Below, piece by piece: positions 20,590 through 29,511 of a DNA stretch of 64,000 bases (positions are counted from its first letter, which is position 1; every line of letters begins with the position of its first letter). The DNA is from Terricaulis sp. (GTDB lineage: Bacteria; Pseudomonadota; Alphaproteobacteria; Caulobacterales; Aquidulcibacteraceae). The position numbers and the translations under genes were made by a program. The notes below the pieces were generated by a model that saw nothing but the letters and a program-made list of their open reading frames with translations, searched no databases and had not been told where the DNA came from. The stretch is from contig JANPZV010000005.1 in NCBI GenBank assembly GCA_024707365.1, positions 1,364,001-1,428,000 on the forward strand, written 5' to 3'.

Positions 20590-21672
20590 TCAGCCGAGTA
20601 GGGTGCGTATCAGCGTGCGGGACAGGAAGGCCGGCGGCGTCAACCCCAGCGCCTCATCGATCCGCCCCTTGCGGATGAGACGGGCGGCGGTGCGCACGAC
20701 GTGCCAGCGGATGTGGCCGCGATTTTCGGGGGTGGCGATGTCCCATTCGCCCAGCGCCGCGCGTATGAAGGCGGCGTCGCTCGCGTCGATCTCATAGGGG
20801 CGATAGTGCGCGAGTTCGAGCAATTTGATCCCAGCAGCAAGGCGCAAGCGCTTGGTTTCCGCATCCGTCAGGCGCGGGGCGATGAGCGCAATCATCGCTG
20901 GCAGGGTTTGGGCGGCCTTTAGCTGCGGCGCGTCGGTTTCGGCGAAATTGAGATCGGTCGCGCCCGCGCGCCGTCGTGACGCCGACAACGCCCCCAATTG
21001 AGAGCCAACCGCCATGACCCGGCCGCTCAGCGCCGAAGCGCTGGAGATGCTGGCCTGATGCACCCGATACTGGCCGAGGCGTTCGGGCAAATTGTGCAGC
21101 CGCCCGCGCTCTTCCAGGCGCCAATAGAGGTCGCTGTCCTCTGAATTGGGAACGTAGCGATAGCCGCCGAGATCAACCATCGCATCGCGACGGATCATCG
21201 CGAACGGATGGATTAGATAGGGCTCGCGCGCGGGAATAGCGTGCGGATCGGCGTCTTCGGCGGGGCCAGGATGGGGCAGGCCTGCGAGTGGGGCGCCATG
21301 CTCATCGATATGATCGACGTCGCAGCCCACGGCCGCATGCTCTGGATGCGCGCGCAGAAATGCGAGTTGACGTGCGAGGCGATGCGGGTAGGCGATGTCG
21401 TCGGCGTCGAAACGGGCGATGAAATCCGCCGTGCACTGGGCGAGCCCGTAATTAAGCGCTGAGACGATGCCGCCATTTTCCTTACGCAGGACCGTCACGC
21501 GCGGATCGCGCGCGACCCAGGCGGCAAGCTTTTCTGGGGTCGAATCCGTGGAGCCGTCATCCACAACCAAGACGCGGATGTCTTCAACGCTCTGCGCGGT
21601 GATGCTCGCAAGCGAGTCATCCAGTGTGCCCGCAGCGTTAAACGCGGGGATGAGGACGTCAATCGCGGTCAT
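20590..21672 (-). CDS. Glycosyltransferase family 2
   Basis: 360 residues with a GT-A fold: IDVLIPAFNAAGTLDDSL at the N-terminus, VVDDGSTDSTPEKL, and a DxD motif in ARFDADDIAYPHRL. It is soluble apart from amphipathic C-terminal segments. It probably adds one sugar to a lipid-linked oligosaccharide exported by the neighbouring flippase. Its ATG overlaps the stop of a small upstream ORF by ATGA. Confidence 0.85.
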   Translation of the reverse strand: MTAIDVLIPAFNAAGTLDDSLASITAQSVEDIRVLVVDDGSTDSTPEKLAAWVARDPRVTVLRKENGGIVSALNYGLAQCTADFIARFDADDIAYPHRLARQLAFLRAHPEHAAVGCDVDHIDEHGAPLAGLPHPGPAEDADPHAIPAREPYLIHPFAMIRRDAMVDLGGYRYVPNSEDSDLYWRLEERGRLHNLPERLGQYRVHQASISSASALSGRVMAVGSQLGALSASRRRAGATDLNFAETDAPQLKAAQTLPAMIALIAPRLTDAETKRLRLAAGIKLLELAHYRPYEIDASDAAFIRAALGEWDIATPENRGHIRWHVVRTAARLIRKGRIDEALGLTPPAFLSRTLIRTLLG

Positions 21673-21869
21673 CGCGCGGCGCTGCTCAGGCCGGCCTGGC
21701 CGCAGACGCCAGAGCGCGACGTTCCTGCCTTGGCAGGCGGGTGAACCCTTTGTGCGTCAGGGCGCGGATGCAGGTAAACGGCTGCGCGCGGCTCATTGAT
21801 CTGCATCTGTGTGAGCTGCCGATCGCTGCCGACGACGAGCGCAAGATAGTCCATCTGCTTGATCATCAT
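21669..21869 (-). CDS. Possible small protein, 66 aa, coupled to the GT2 gene
   Basis: An open frame beginning MMIKQMDYLALVV that ends by overlapping the GT2 start codon (ATGA). No family is recognised and no strong ribosome site is seen. The C-terminal half is rich in Arg, Pro and Ala, as random GC-rich frames are. The stop/start overlap is the only argument in its favour. It may be a leader ORF or a chance frame. Confidence 0.25.
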   Translation of the reverse strand: MMIKQMDYLALVVGSDRQLTQMQINEPRAAVYLHPRPDAQRVHPPAKAGTSRSGVCGQAGLSSAAR

Positions 21870-21881
21870 CGATTTCTTTTA

Positions 21882-21902
21882 AAGCCGCCCCTCGGGCGGC
21901 TT
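21882..21902. other. Perfect 9-bp hairpin between divergent genes
   Basis: AAGCCGCCC - CTC - GGGCGGCTT is a 9-bp perfect stem with a 3-base loop. On the minus strand it is followed by TTTAAAAG. It lies upstream of both the small ORF and the plus-strand GT2, so it may be a regulatory hairpin or a terminator of an unseen transcript. Confidence 0.4.
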
Positions 21903-22028
21903 GCGGGTCATGGCCCGCGCTATAGGAAAATCAATAAATTTCCGGTAATTTGAGCTTCATCGTGTGCGGGGCGTGCCGGCGACGCCCATGTCTCGTTGAA
22001 CAATGCCCAAGCTAAAAGGGGACGGGTT

Positions 22029-22926
22029 TTGCAGTCGGGTTCGGGAGCTGACGTCGACGTCTGCGTCTGCACTTTTCGTCGTCCGTGTCTATGGGAGACG
22101 CTGCTGTCGCTCAAGGGGCAGGAGGGGGCCTTCGTTCCGCGTCATCGTCGCCGATAACGACGATGAACCCAGCGCCCAGGCCATAGCGCACCGCGCCGAG
22201 CACGAACTGGACCTACGCATCACCTATGTGCACGCGCCAGCACGCAATATATCGATTGCGCGGAATGCGTGTCTTGAAACCAGCACGGCCGACCTCGTCG
22301 CATTCATCGACGATGATGAGATCGCGCCGCCGCAATGGCTTGCGTGTCTGGTTGATCATCAGCGCCAATCGAACGCGGATGTGGTTTTTGGGCCTGTGAA
22401 AGCTGTCTATGAACCCAATGCGCCGGCCTGGGTCGTTGAGGGCGACTTCCATTCCTCTCAGCCTGTGGTGCGCGCCAGCGGTGCGATTGAAACCGGCTAT
22501 TCTGGCAACGCGCTCATGCGACGCGCCGTTATTGGCGATCGGCGTTTCGGGCTTGCTCTCGGCAAAACCGGCGGGGAGGACACATTTTTCTTCGCCGAGC
22601 TCTTCAAGGCGGGCGCGCGGCTTGACTATTGTGAAGCCGCGCTTGTGTACGAAACGACGCCGCTTGCGCGCGCCAACCTTGATTGGCTTGTGCGCCGAGC
22701 CTTCCGTTCAGGGCAGACGCACGCGCGCGTGCTGCGCGCCAACGGCGTCTGGCCGCTCGCCATTGCGGCTCCAGCAGCCGCCAAGTCGCTCTATAGCGTG
22801 CTTGTTGCGGCGACGGCTTTTGACGGCGTCAAATGGCGTCGTTCCTGGATTCGCGCCGCGCTACATGCGGGCGTTTTGGCGAAGGCGTTCGGTGTTTCCG
22901 ATCTGCGCATCTATGGCGCGCGTTAA
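22029..22926 (+). CDS. Glycosyltransferase family 2 (ExoM-like), frameshifted near start
   Basis: From about base 22130 one frame reads RVIVADNDDEPSA, RNISIARNACLE, FIDDDEIAPPQWL (DxD) and TGGEDTFFF, as in ExoM-like succinoglycan glycosyltransferases. The N-terminal strand (VDVCVCTFRRP, LLSLKGQEG) is in another frame, so a G/C indel near 22125 is likely. In that frame a TTG at 22029 follows AAAAGGGGACG with good spacing and is my preferred start; an ATG at 22003 opens the other frame. The stop codon is the TAA of a palindromic repeat shared with the converging GT1 gene. Confidence 0.75.
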
Positions 22927-22976
22927 AGCAACAGGCGTCAGATTCGCCATGAGTCCGATGGTGGGCGCTTTAGCGG
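22922..22976. repeat. Palindromic repeat, copy 1 (short form), between convergent genes
   Basis: Begins TTAAAGCAAC and ends GCTTTAGC. The centre (ATTCGCCATGAGTCCGATGG) matches the copy at 39043 with only a few changes. The left TAA is the stop of the plus-strand GT2, and the right end supplies TAA for the minus-strand GT1. Confidence 0.75.
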
Positions 22977-24293
22977 GCGGCTTCTTGGCGCAAGTACTCA
23001 ATAAGGGGCGAGAACGCAGTTTGCGCCGAAAAATGCTGGCTGGCTGATCTCAGCGCGGTTTGGCCCAGCGCAATGCGCTTGGCCTGATCATTTGTGAGCG
23101 CGAGGATGGCTGCGGCGAAATCCTTTGACGTGTCGGCGCGCATGATGGCGTGGGCGAGGAGATCTTCAACCCCCTTGCAGCGTCACGCTGGAGGCGACGA
23201 TCGCCTTGCCCGCGGCAATCGCCTCGACCAGCTTAATCTTGAGCCCCGAGCCAGTAAAAAGCGGCGAGATCACGATGCCTGCTTCGGCATAGAGCTGTGT
23301 TAGGTCATCGACCACGCCGAGCATGCTCACGCCTTCGGGCGCGGCGCCAACCCCGCGTGCGACTGAGCCCGCCACTTTTAGCCGAGCCTGCGGCCGCGCC
23401 GCCCGCACCAGCGGCCAAACGGTCTCAAAAAACCATTTTAGCCCCACGATGTTCGGCGCGGTGTCAGAGCCGACAAACAGCAGCGTGTCATCTTCGCCCG
23501 GCTGCGGCGATGTCACGGCGGATGCGGCATGAGGCGTGGCGAGAATACGCCGGCCAGGCAACGCAGCCGCGACGCGTCGGCCCTCGTCAGCCTGGATCGA
23601 CAGCACCGCGTCGCCCATGCCAAGCAATGCGAACTCCTCATCCGCGCTCATTTGAGTGACCTTCTGCGTGAGCGCTTCCTTTGCGTTTGCCACCCGTGCG
23701 GAGATGAGGTCGTGCATAATGATCGCACATGGCGCCTGGGTGAGCGCATATGGCGCCATGGGCGCGAGATAAGCGTAGTCACACAACACGGCCGCAGCAT
23801 CCGGCGCGGCGTTGCGCGCTGTGAAAATCTGATCAGCTGGCGTTGCGGATGCGCCTTGGGCGTATTCCGCTGTTTTTGACCGTCCCGAGGATAGGCCCAG
23901 CTTGCTCAGGCCTTGTTCGAGCACCGCCAGCCCCGAAGCGAGCCACACGCGCGGATCGCGCGCCAACACAAAATTGCCGAACCTAACCCCGCCATGCACG
24001 ATGTAGCGATCGAACGCCGCCAGTTCGGGCCCTAGCCGCAGCACCGCCCAGCGCCCAAAAATCTTGGGCGAAACGCCGATATAATCGACTTTGTAGCCCG
24101 CTTCTTTCAGTGCGGCGCTCATCGCCAGCACATAAGCGGAGCTGCCATTGGCGGCGCGGACGATGCGCTGGCGCGAAAGCAAGGTAATGCGCGGGCCCTG
24201 CCGCGCGATGCGGCGCGGTTTCGGCAAAAGCCGCGCCTTCACCGCATCACGCAACAGCAGCGTCGCCGCCGGGCGTTTCAACGCAACAGCCAT
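22970..24293 (-). CDS. Glycosyltransferase family 1 (GT4-like), frameshifted near C-terminus
   Basis: The open frame from 24293 encodes RITLLSRQRIV..NGSSAYVL at the N-terminus. The C-terminal donor-binding half follows (LLFVGSDTAPNIVGLKWFF, GVVDDLTQLYAEAGIVISPLFTGSGLKIKLVEAIAAGKAIVA). It then stops in a C run near 23170. The next frame continues QGVEDLLAHAIM... for about 65 residues to TAA at 22970, restoring the usual length. The conserved domain begins about 30 residues in, so the start may be the GTG at 24242 rather than the ATG at 24293, whose region may belong to the upstream GT2. Confidence 0.75.
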
Positions 24294-25125
24294 CGCCGCG
24301 CCGATATTCTTGGCCTTGAGCGCGCCGACGAGATCGACAAATGCGCGCGTCCTTCAACGCCGCGCGCTGCTCGGCGAGTGCGAGGCCAAGCGCGGCGTCT
24401 TTGCCTCCGTCCAATTGGTCGTAGGCCGCGATCAGCGCGTCCAGGGGCGGCGCCGAGAGCCGATGCGAGATCGAAGCGGCGTGCTTGCGGTAGAAATAGC
24501 CGGGGCCAGGATAGACGCGCATGCGCGCGCCCTTGAGCAGAAGCCGCACAATGAGGTGGCTGTCCTCGCCGATGCGCAGGCTCTCATCATAGATCGCGCC
24601 AAGGCTGCGTTTGAACACGGGTTTGAGATAGCCAAGCGAGGGGCCGGCATTGAGCGTGCGATTGCTGCGCTCATAGGCGGCGGCGCTGATCCAGCGCGGG
24701 GCGTCCCAGTTGAGATAAGCGTGCGCGCGCGCTGCGCCATCGTCGTAGAACACTAAGAGATCGTCGGCCACGATGTCGGCGCCGTCGCGCACCGCGCTCT
24801 TGAGCAGTTGCGCCAGCCGATCGGGGTGAATGAGATCGTCATTATCGACGACGGCGATCCATTCCCCCGCGCGCAACGGCCAGCGCCCGGTTCCGCGCCG
24901 CGGCGGGCCCGGTTCTTTGCGCGCTGCTTGTCATCACGACAAGGCGCGCATCGCCGGCGGCCGCTGCTTTCGCGCGCGCCAGGCTGTCGTCGCTGGAGCC
25001 GTCATCGGCGATGATGAGTTCAAGATCGGCGAGGCGTTGGTTCAGCACTGAGCGCACCGCCGCGGCGATGTGGGCCGCGCCGTTGAGGTTGGCCATGATG
25101 ACCGAGACAAGGGGGCAGTGCTCAT
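24247..25125 (-). CDS. Glycosyltransferase family 2, two or more frame breaks
   Basis: Two frames combine: PLVSVIMANLNGAAHIAAAV and IIADDGSSDDSL (before about 24865), then WIAVVDNDDLIHPDRL with its DxD-like NDD, GEDSHLIVRLLL and YFYRKHAASISHR. A start at ATG 25125 (MSTAPLVSV) is best if one C is missing from a C run near 25107; otherwise a TTG at 25189 opens the frame. A further slip near 24350 would carry the C-terminus into the frame of the downstream GT1, so the exact end, or even a GT2-GT1 fusion, is unresolved. Confidence 0.65.
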
Positions 25126-25206
25126 GCTGCTGTGGTGCGCCGTCGCCAGTTCTACCCTGCCGTTCACCATTGCCAGCGCGCAAACGCAAGCCTAAGGCTT
25201 AACGTC

Positions 25207-26017
25207 ATGGATTTGCTGGGGATGTTCGGGCTGAGGCCGCCACCGCCCGCGACTTTTCCGGACGGGCGCGTGCGTTACGCCGTTGGTGATATTCACGGCC
25301 GCGCCGATCTGCTGGAGCTCTTGATCCAGCGCCTGGAGGCGCGTGCGATCGAGGATTTGCGCCCCGCCGGGGAGCCGGTGGTGATTTTCCTGGGCGATTA
25401 TGTGGATCGCGGGCGCGAGCGCGCGGGTGCTGGATTTGCTGACCGAGAGCCGTCCGGCCGGATTTGAGCGCCGCTATCTCAAAGGCAATCATGAGCAGGG
25501 GATGCTGGCGTTTTTGGAGGCGCCCGTCGTCAATCGGGCCTGGATCACCCATGGCGGGGCGGAGACTTTCCTCTCTTACGGCGTGCAGCCGCCCTCGCCG
25601 CTGCAATCCAGCGAAGCAGATTGGCTGGCGGCGGCGGCGGCGCTGCGGGAGAAAATTCCGCCCGCGCACTTCAAATTCCTGGGCGATCTTGAGCGTTATA
25701 TCGCCATCGGCGATTATGTGTTCGCCCATGCCGGGATTGATCCCTCCCGGCCGCTGGCCCGGCAAACGGATCAGGATTTGTTCTGGATCCGCGCCAAGTT
25801 CCTCAAAAGCCGGCGGATGCTGGGGCGGCGGCGCGTGGTGCACGGCCACACCCCGGTCGATGAACCCTATGCGGATCGCCGACGGGTGGGGGTGGATACC
25901 GGCGCCTACGCCTCGGGCGTGCTGACGGCGGCGCGGCTGGAAGCCTCGGAGGTCACCTTCCTGGCGGTGACGGATCGGGACGTCCGCGCCGCCAGCGCGT
26001 CAACCGTCCAATTCTGA
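25207..26017 (+). CDS. Calcineurin-like metallophosphatase (Ser/Thr protein phosphatase type), frameshifted
   Basis: About 270 residues across one break near 25425. All PPP-family metal motifs are present: VGDIHGR, FLGDYVDRG, LKGNHEQ, a histidine in VFAHAGID, and VVHGHTP. It resembles bacterial Ser/Thr protein phosphatase 1-like and diadenosine-tetraphosphatase-like enzymes. Start ATG 25207 (MDLLGMFG). It is transcribed away from the glycosyltransferase block and toward the transhydrogenase genes; a functional link is not evident. Confidence 0.85.
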
Positions 26018-26121
26018 ACCCGCCCCGTTTTGGCCCGGTCTGGGGGCGCGGCGTCGGGCCCGCTTGTTCGCCGGGCCGGCGCGGTCTACACCCCGGCTTC
26101 GGCCAGCAGGGAGAATGAGGC

Positions 26122-26425
26122 ATGGCGCAGAGCGGCGCGCGCGGCGATATGGACATCCGCGACCAGAAGGAAACTTTTGACGGCTTTATCGCCACCTCGG
26201 TCTGGACGAGCGGCCTCATCATCCAAACGGTCGCGCTATTGGTGCTGTCGTTTGCGATCGGCCTCGGCTGGTGGCCGGGCTTTTTTCGCTTTTGTCGCGC
26301 TCGGCGTCGCAGCGGGCCTCATCTTCAAGATGCCGGCCGTGTATTGGGCCGTGCAAGTGGCGACCTGGGTGCTTCTGGGCGTGGGCGGCATGATTGTGCC
26401 CGCACTCGCCGGCATGATGGGCTGA
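26122..26425 (+). CDS. Small membrane protein, aa3-type cytochrome oxidase subunit IV-like, frameshifted
   Basis: About 100 residues: a polar N-terminus with MDIRDQKETFDGFI, then two or three helices. The frame breaks in a T run near 26282, after GLGWWPGFF, and resumes as AFVALGVAAGLIFKMPAVYW. The N-terminal motif and the position just before pntAA match proteins annotated as bacterial aa3-type oxidase subunit IV (COX4_pro_2). A good AGGGAG ribosome site precedes the ATG. A membrane accessory role for transhydrogenase is equally possible. Confidence 0.65.
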
Positions 26426-26429
26426 TCGC

Positions 26430-27566
26430 GTGAAGATCGCGGTCCTGAAGGAGAGCGCGTCCGGGGAAACGCGCGTCGCGGCCACGCCAGAAACGGTCAA
26501 GAAGATCGTCGGCCTTGGCCATTCCGTGACGGTCCAAGCTGGCGCCGGCGAGGCCGCCAGCGCGCCTGATCAGCAATACAAAGACGCAGGCGCCGAGATC
26601 AGCGCCGATGGCGGGATCGGCGCGGCCGATCTTGTCGTCAAAGTGCGCCGGCCCACGGATGCGGAAATCGCCGCGATCAAGCCGGGCGCTGGCTTTGCCG
26701 CGCTGCTTGAGCCGTATGGCGATCGCGGCGTGGTCGAGGCCTTGGCGAAAGCCAAGATCGATGCGCTGGCGATGGAATTCATCCCGCGCATTTCCCGCGC
26801 GCAATCGATGGATGCGCTCTCGAGCCAAGCCAACCTCGCCGGCTATCGCGCCGTGCTGGAAGCAGCCAACCTTTATGGCCGCGCCTTCCCAATGATGATG
26901 ACCGCCGCCGGCACGGTGGCCGCCGCTAAAGTGTTCATCATGGGCGTCGGCGTTGCGGGACTTCAGGCTATCGCCACCGCGCGCCGTTTGGGCGCGGTGG
27001 TCAGCGCGACGGACGTGCGCCCCGCCACCAAAGAACAAGTCGCCTCGCTCGGCGGCAAGTTCGTCGCGGTGGAGGACGAAGAGTTCAAACAGGCCGAAAC
27101 CGCCGCCGGCTACGCGAAAGCGATGAGCGCGGAATATCAAGCCAAACAAGCCGAATTGGTGACGGCCCATATCGCCAAGCAGGATATCGTCATCACCACG
27201 GCTTTGATCCCAGGCCGGCCAGCGCCCGTGCTTGTCACCGAAGCGCAAGCCAAGAGCATGCGCCCTGGTTCGGTGATCATTGATCTTGCCGTGGCCCAAG
27301 GCGGCAATTGCCCGCTCTCCAAGCCGGACGACTTGGTCGAGGTGAATGGCGTGAAGATCATGGGCTTCACCAATCTGCCCGCGCGCCTGGCCGCCGATTC
27401 ATCGTCGCTCTACGCCAAGAACCTGCTCGCGCTGTTGCCGCTGCTGACGGACAAAGAAAGCAAAGCGTTTGCGCCAGCATGGGATGATGAGATCATCAAG
27501 GGCGCCATGCTCTCCAAAGGCGGGGTGTTGATCCACCCCCACTTTGCCCCGGCGAGCGCGGCGTGA
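26430..27566 (+). CDS. pntAA: NAD(P) transhydrogenase subunit alpha part 1
   Basis: 378 residues of the soluble NAD(H)-binding domain I of proton-translocating transhydrogenase. It opens MKIAVLKESASGETRVAATPE and carries the Rossmann region VFIMGVGVAGLQAIATARRLGAVVSATDVR and the mobile-loop area near EYQAKQAELV. It lacks the membrane helices found in E. coli PntA; those are in a separate gene at 28518, the three-subunit arrangement of alphaproteobacteria. GTG start, 4 bases after the upstream stop. The complex uses proton motive force to make NADPH from NADH. Confidence 0.95.
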   Translation: MKIAVLKESASGETRVAATPETVKKIVGLGHSVTVQAGAGEAASAPDQQYKDAGAEISADGGIGAADLVVKVRRPTDAEIAAIKPGAGFAALLEPYGDRGVVEALAKAKIDALAMEFIPRISRAQSMDALSSQANLAGYRAVLEAANLYGRAFPMMMTAAGTVAAAKVFIMGVGVAGLQAIATARRLGAVVSATDVRPATKEQVASLGGKFVAVEDEEFKQAETAAGYAKAMSAEYQAKQAELVTAHIAKQDIVITTALIPGRPAPVLVTEAQAKSMRPGSVIIDLAVAQGGNCPLSKPDDLVEVNGVKIMGFTNLPARLAADSSSLYAKNLLALLPLLTDKESKAFAPAWDDEIIKGAMLSKGGVLIHPHFAPASAA

Positions 27567-27594
27567 ACATCCTGGCGCTCCAAGAGGTTCGCCC

Positions 27595-27945
27595 ATGAAC
27601 GATCATGAATTCGCCGCCCGCTATTACGAAGCCTGGAACAAGCGGGACGTCGAGGCCATCGTCGCGCTCTATGCTGACGATATCGAGTTTTCCTCGCCCT
27701 ACATCATGGCGCTTGGTTTTTCCGCCGATGGGGTGATCCTCGGCAAGCCGATGCTGCGCTCTTATGTGCAGCGCGCGCTTGAGCGGGCGCCGCAACTCAC
27801 CTTTACTCCCGAAGCGCTGTTCGTCGGCGCGCGCGGGCACACGTTGATTTATCGCAATCATCGTGGCGAGCGTTCGGCGGAAGTGCATGAGATCGATGAA
27901 GCGGGCCTCATCGTCCGCGCGGATGCGACCTACGAGTCGAGCTGA
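27595..27945 (+). CDS. SnoaL-like / NTF2-fold protein
   Basis: 116 residues beginning ARYYEAWNKRDVEAIVALYADDIEF, the classic start of SnoaL-like polyketide-cyclase/ketosteroid-isomerase fold proteins. These are small cone-shaped domains with varied or unknown substrates. It lies 28 bases after pntAA inside the transhydrogenase cluster. No catalytic role can be assigned. Confidence 0.75.
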   Translation: MNDHEFAARYYEAWNKRDVEAIVALYADDIEFSSPYIMALGFSADGVILGKPMLRSYVQRALERAPQLTFTPEALFVGARGHTLIYRNHRGERSAEVHEIDEAGLIVRADATYESS

Positions 27946-28010
27946 GCGGAAGAGGATGCGCGCATGATGGATCAGGCTTTGTTGTGCGTTCGCCATCTCT
28001 TTCACCCATC

Positions 28011-28107
28011 CCCGGATTGCGCGCAGCGCAAGTCCGGCGGCCATCATCTCAATCGGTCGCGGATATGGGCCCCGGGCTCGCCGCGTGCGCGCCGCCCCGG
28101 GGATGGG
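28011..28107. repeat. REP-like inverted repeat pair
   Basis: CACCCATCCCCGG on the left and CCGGGGATGGGTGG on the right bracket an inner imperfect palindrome CCGGATTGCGC...GCGCAAGTCCGG. It lies between the SnoaL-like gene and the likely TTG start of the secreted protein, and resembles intergenic REP elements. Confidence 0.55.
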
Positions 28108-28110
28108 TGG

Positions 28111-28455
28111 TTGAAGATCGCGCTGTTTGCGCTTGTGTTGAGCATCGCCGCGCCCGCCCAAGCCCAATATCGCCCCGCCTATGACGACATCACCGAGCAA
28201 GGCGGGGATTTGGCCGAATGCGCCGGCATTGTTTCCGCCCATGCCGGGCTCAATCCGCTCACCCATCCCGAAGGCGCGGGCGGCGATTGGCATGATCTGC
28301 TCACCACGATCCTTACGCGCCTCTCCACCGAGCCGGGCCTCCAGGGCATGACGGGCCGCTACGCCGCCAGCGCCGCGCGCACCTATTGGGCGGGGCGCCC
28401 GCGCGCGCGCCGCGAGGCCGCCGCCCAAACCTGCCGGGATCGTTTCGGAGGCTGA
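28111..28455 (+). CDS. Small secreted protein of unknown function
   Basis: From a TTG at 28111 the product is about 114 residues with a signal peptide MKIALFALVLSIAAPAQAQ, cleavable after AQA. The mature part has two cysteines, in AECAGIV and QTCRDRF. The open frame extends upstream to 27964, but that part translates a REP-like repeat, so I prefer the TTG. No family is recognised. It sits between the transhydrogenase subunits. Confidence 0.6.
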   Translation: MKIALFALVLSIAAPAQAQYRPAYDDITEQGGDLAECAGIVSAHAGLNPLTHPEGAGGDWHDLLTTILTRLSTEPGLQGMTGRYAASAARTYWAGRPRARREAAAQTCRDRFGG

Positions 28456-28517
28456 ACCCGTTACGGTTGACAGTTTCGCCTGTTCGCTTAAGCCCCGTTG
28501 CGAGGGAGCAAGCGTCT

Positions 28518-28820
28518 ATGGTCGATCCATTCGTCTTTTATCTGGCCATCTTCGTGCTGGCGATTTTCGTCGGCTATTACGTCGTGTGGTCGGTGACGCC
28601 GGCGCTGCACACGCCGCTGATGGCTGTCACCAATGCGATTTCATCGGTGATCATCGTGGGCGCTTTGATCGCTGCGGCCGCTTCCGCGCAGGTGGATGGC
28701 GGCTGGGTGGCCAAAGGCGCGGGCGGGCTCGCCGCAGCGTTGGCGGCTGTCAACATATTCGGCGGCTTCCTCGTCACCCAGCGCATGCTGGCGATGTATA
28801 AGAAGAAAGAGAAGAAGTGA
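28518..28820 (+). CDS. pntAB: NAD(P) transhydrogenase subunit alpha part 2
   Basis: 100 residues with three membrane helices, ending in a lysine-rich tail (MYKKKEKK). The sequences HTPLMAVTNAISSVIIVGAL and FGGFLVTQRMLAMY are characteristic of the first membrane part of transhydrogenase domain II. It pairs with pntAA and pntB to form the proton channel. Confidence 0.95.
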   Translation: MVDPFVFYLAIFVLAIFVGYYVVWSVTPALHTPLMAVTNAISSVIIVGALIAAAASAQVDGGWVAKGAGGLAAALAAVNIFGGFLVTQRMLAMYKKKEKK

Positions 28821-28842
28821 GTTTGGGCCTGCGCCCGAACTC

Positions 28843-28872
28843 ATCCCGGACGCGCATGGCGCGATCCGGGAT
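28843..28872. repeat. REP-like palindrome
   Basis: ATCCCGGA-CGCGC-ATG-GCGCG-ATCCGGGAT, an almost perfect stem of 13-14 bp in the gap between pntAB and the next gene. It may attenuate or stabilise the operon mRNA. Confidence 0.6.
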
Positions 28873-28890
28873 CGTCTCCAGGATTGAGCA

Positions 28891-29502
28891 ATGAATGTTG
28901 CTGACTGGCGCGCGCTGATCGAGGCGTATCTCGATGGCCGCCTCTCGCCGGAGGCGTTCGCGCGGCGTTTTCTCGAGGGCGTGCGCAGCAATGCCAGCGG
29001 CCCGCGAGCGATCGCGGATTTTTATCCGACGGTCGAAGCCTTCGACGAAGAAGCCCAGCGCGCCGATGGGCTTTCCACCAATGACGACGACATGCGCGCA
29101 GGCGCGGGGCGCGCTTTGCGCGCGCTGGCGGAGGCGCCCGAGCCGCCCTTGGCGCAAACCTATGATCGCGCCCGCGCGCGCGAGGAAATGCGCCGCTTCC
29201 AAATCCAGATGACAGGCTGCGCCGGCATGGGCTGCGCGCTGGCGCTGATCTGGGTGGGGCTGTGCGTTCTGCAAATCTATTTCGTGGTCGAGTGGGTGCA
29301 GGAGGCGTTCGATTGGGGCGCGTTTCCTTCCGCGGTGCTCGGCTTCTTTCTCGCTTTCGTGCCGGTCGTCGGCAACGTGCTCGCCTTTCTTGGCTGGATC
29401 GAAAAGGATCTGCCGGGCTGGGTGGGCGCCATTCTTTTCTTCGCCGCGCCGTTGGCGACGTTGTTATCGGGCTGGGCGCGCTGGCGCCGCTTTGGCCGCT
29501 AA
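28891..29502 (+). CDS. Membrane protein of unknown function inside the pnt operon
   Basis: 203 residues: a soluble N-terminal half (DWRALIEAYLDGRLSPEAFARRFLEG, acidic DDD segment), then three hydrophobic segments from about residue 107 (GMGCALALIWVGLCVLQIYF onward). The first 60 residues loosely resemble colicin-immunity-like helical domains, but not enough to name it. It ends 9 bases before pntB, so it is very probably co-transcribed with the transhydrogenase. Confidence 0.6.
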   Translation: MNVADWRALIEAYLDGRLSPEAFARRFLEGVRSNASGPRAIADFYPTVEAFDEEAQRADGLSTNDDDMRAGAGRALRALAEAPEPPLAQTYDRARAREEMRRFQIQMTGCAGMGCALALIWVGLCVLQIYFVVEWVQEAFDWGAFPSAVLGFFLAFVPVVGNVLAFLGWIEKDLPGWVGAILFFAAPLATLLSGWARWRRFGR

Positions 29503-29511
29503 GGGGCTGAC

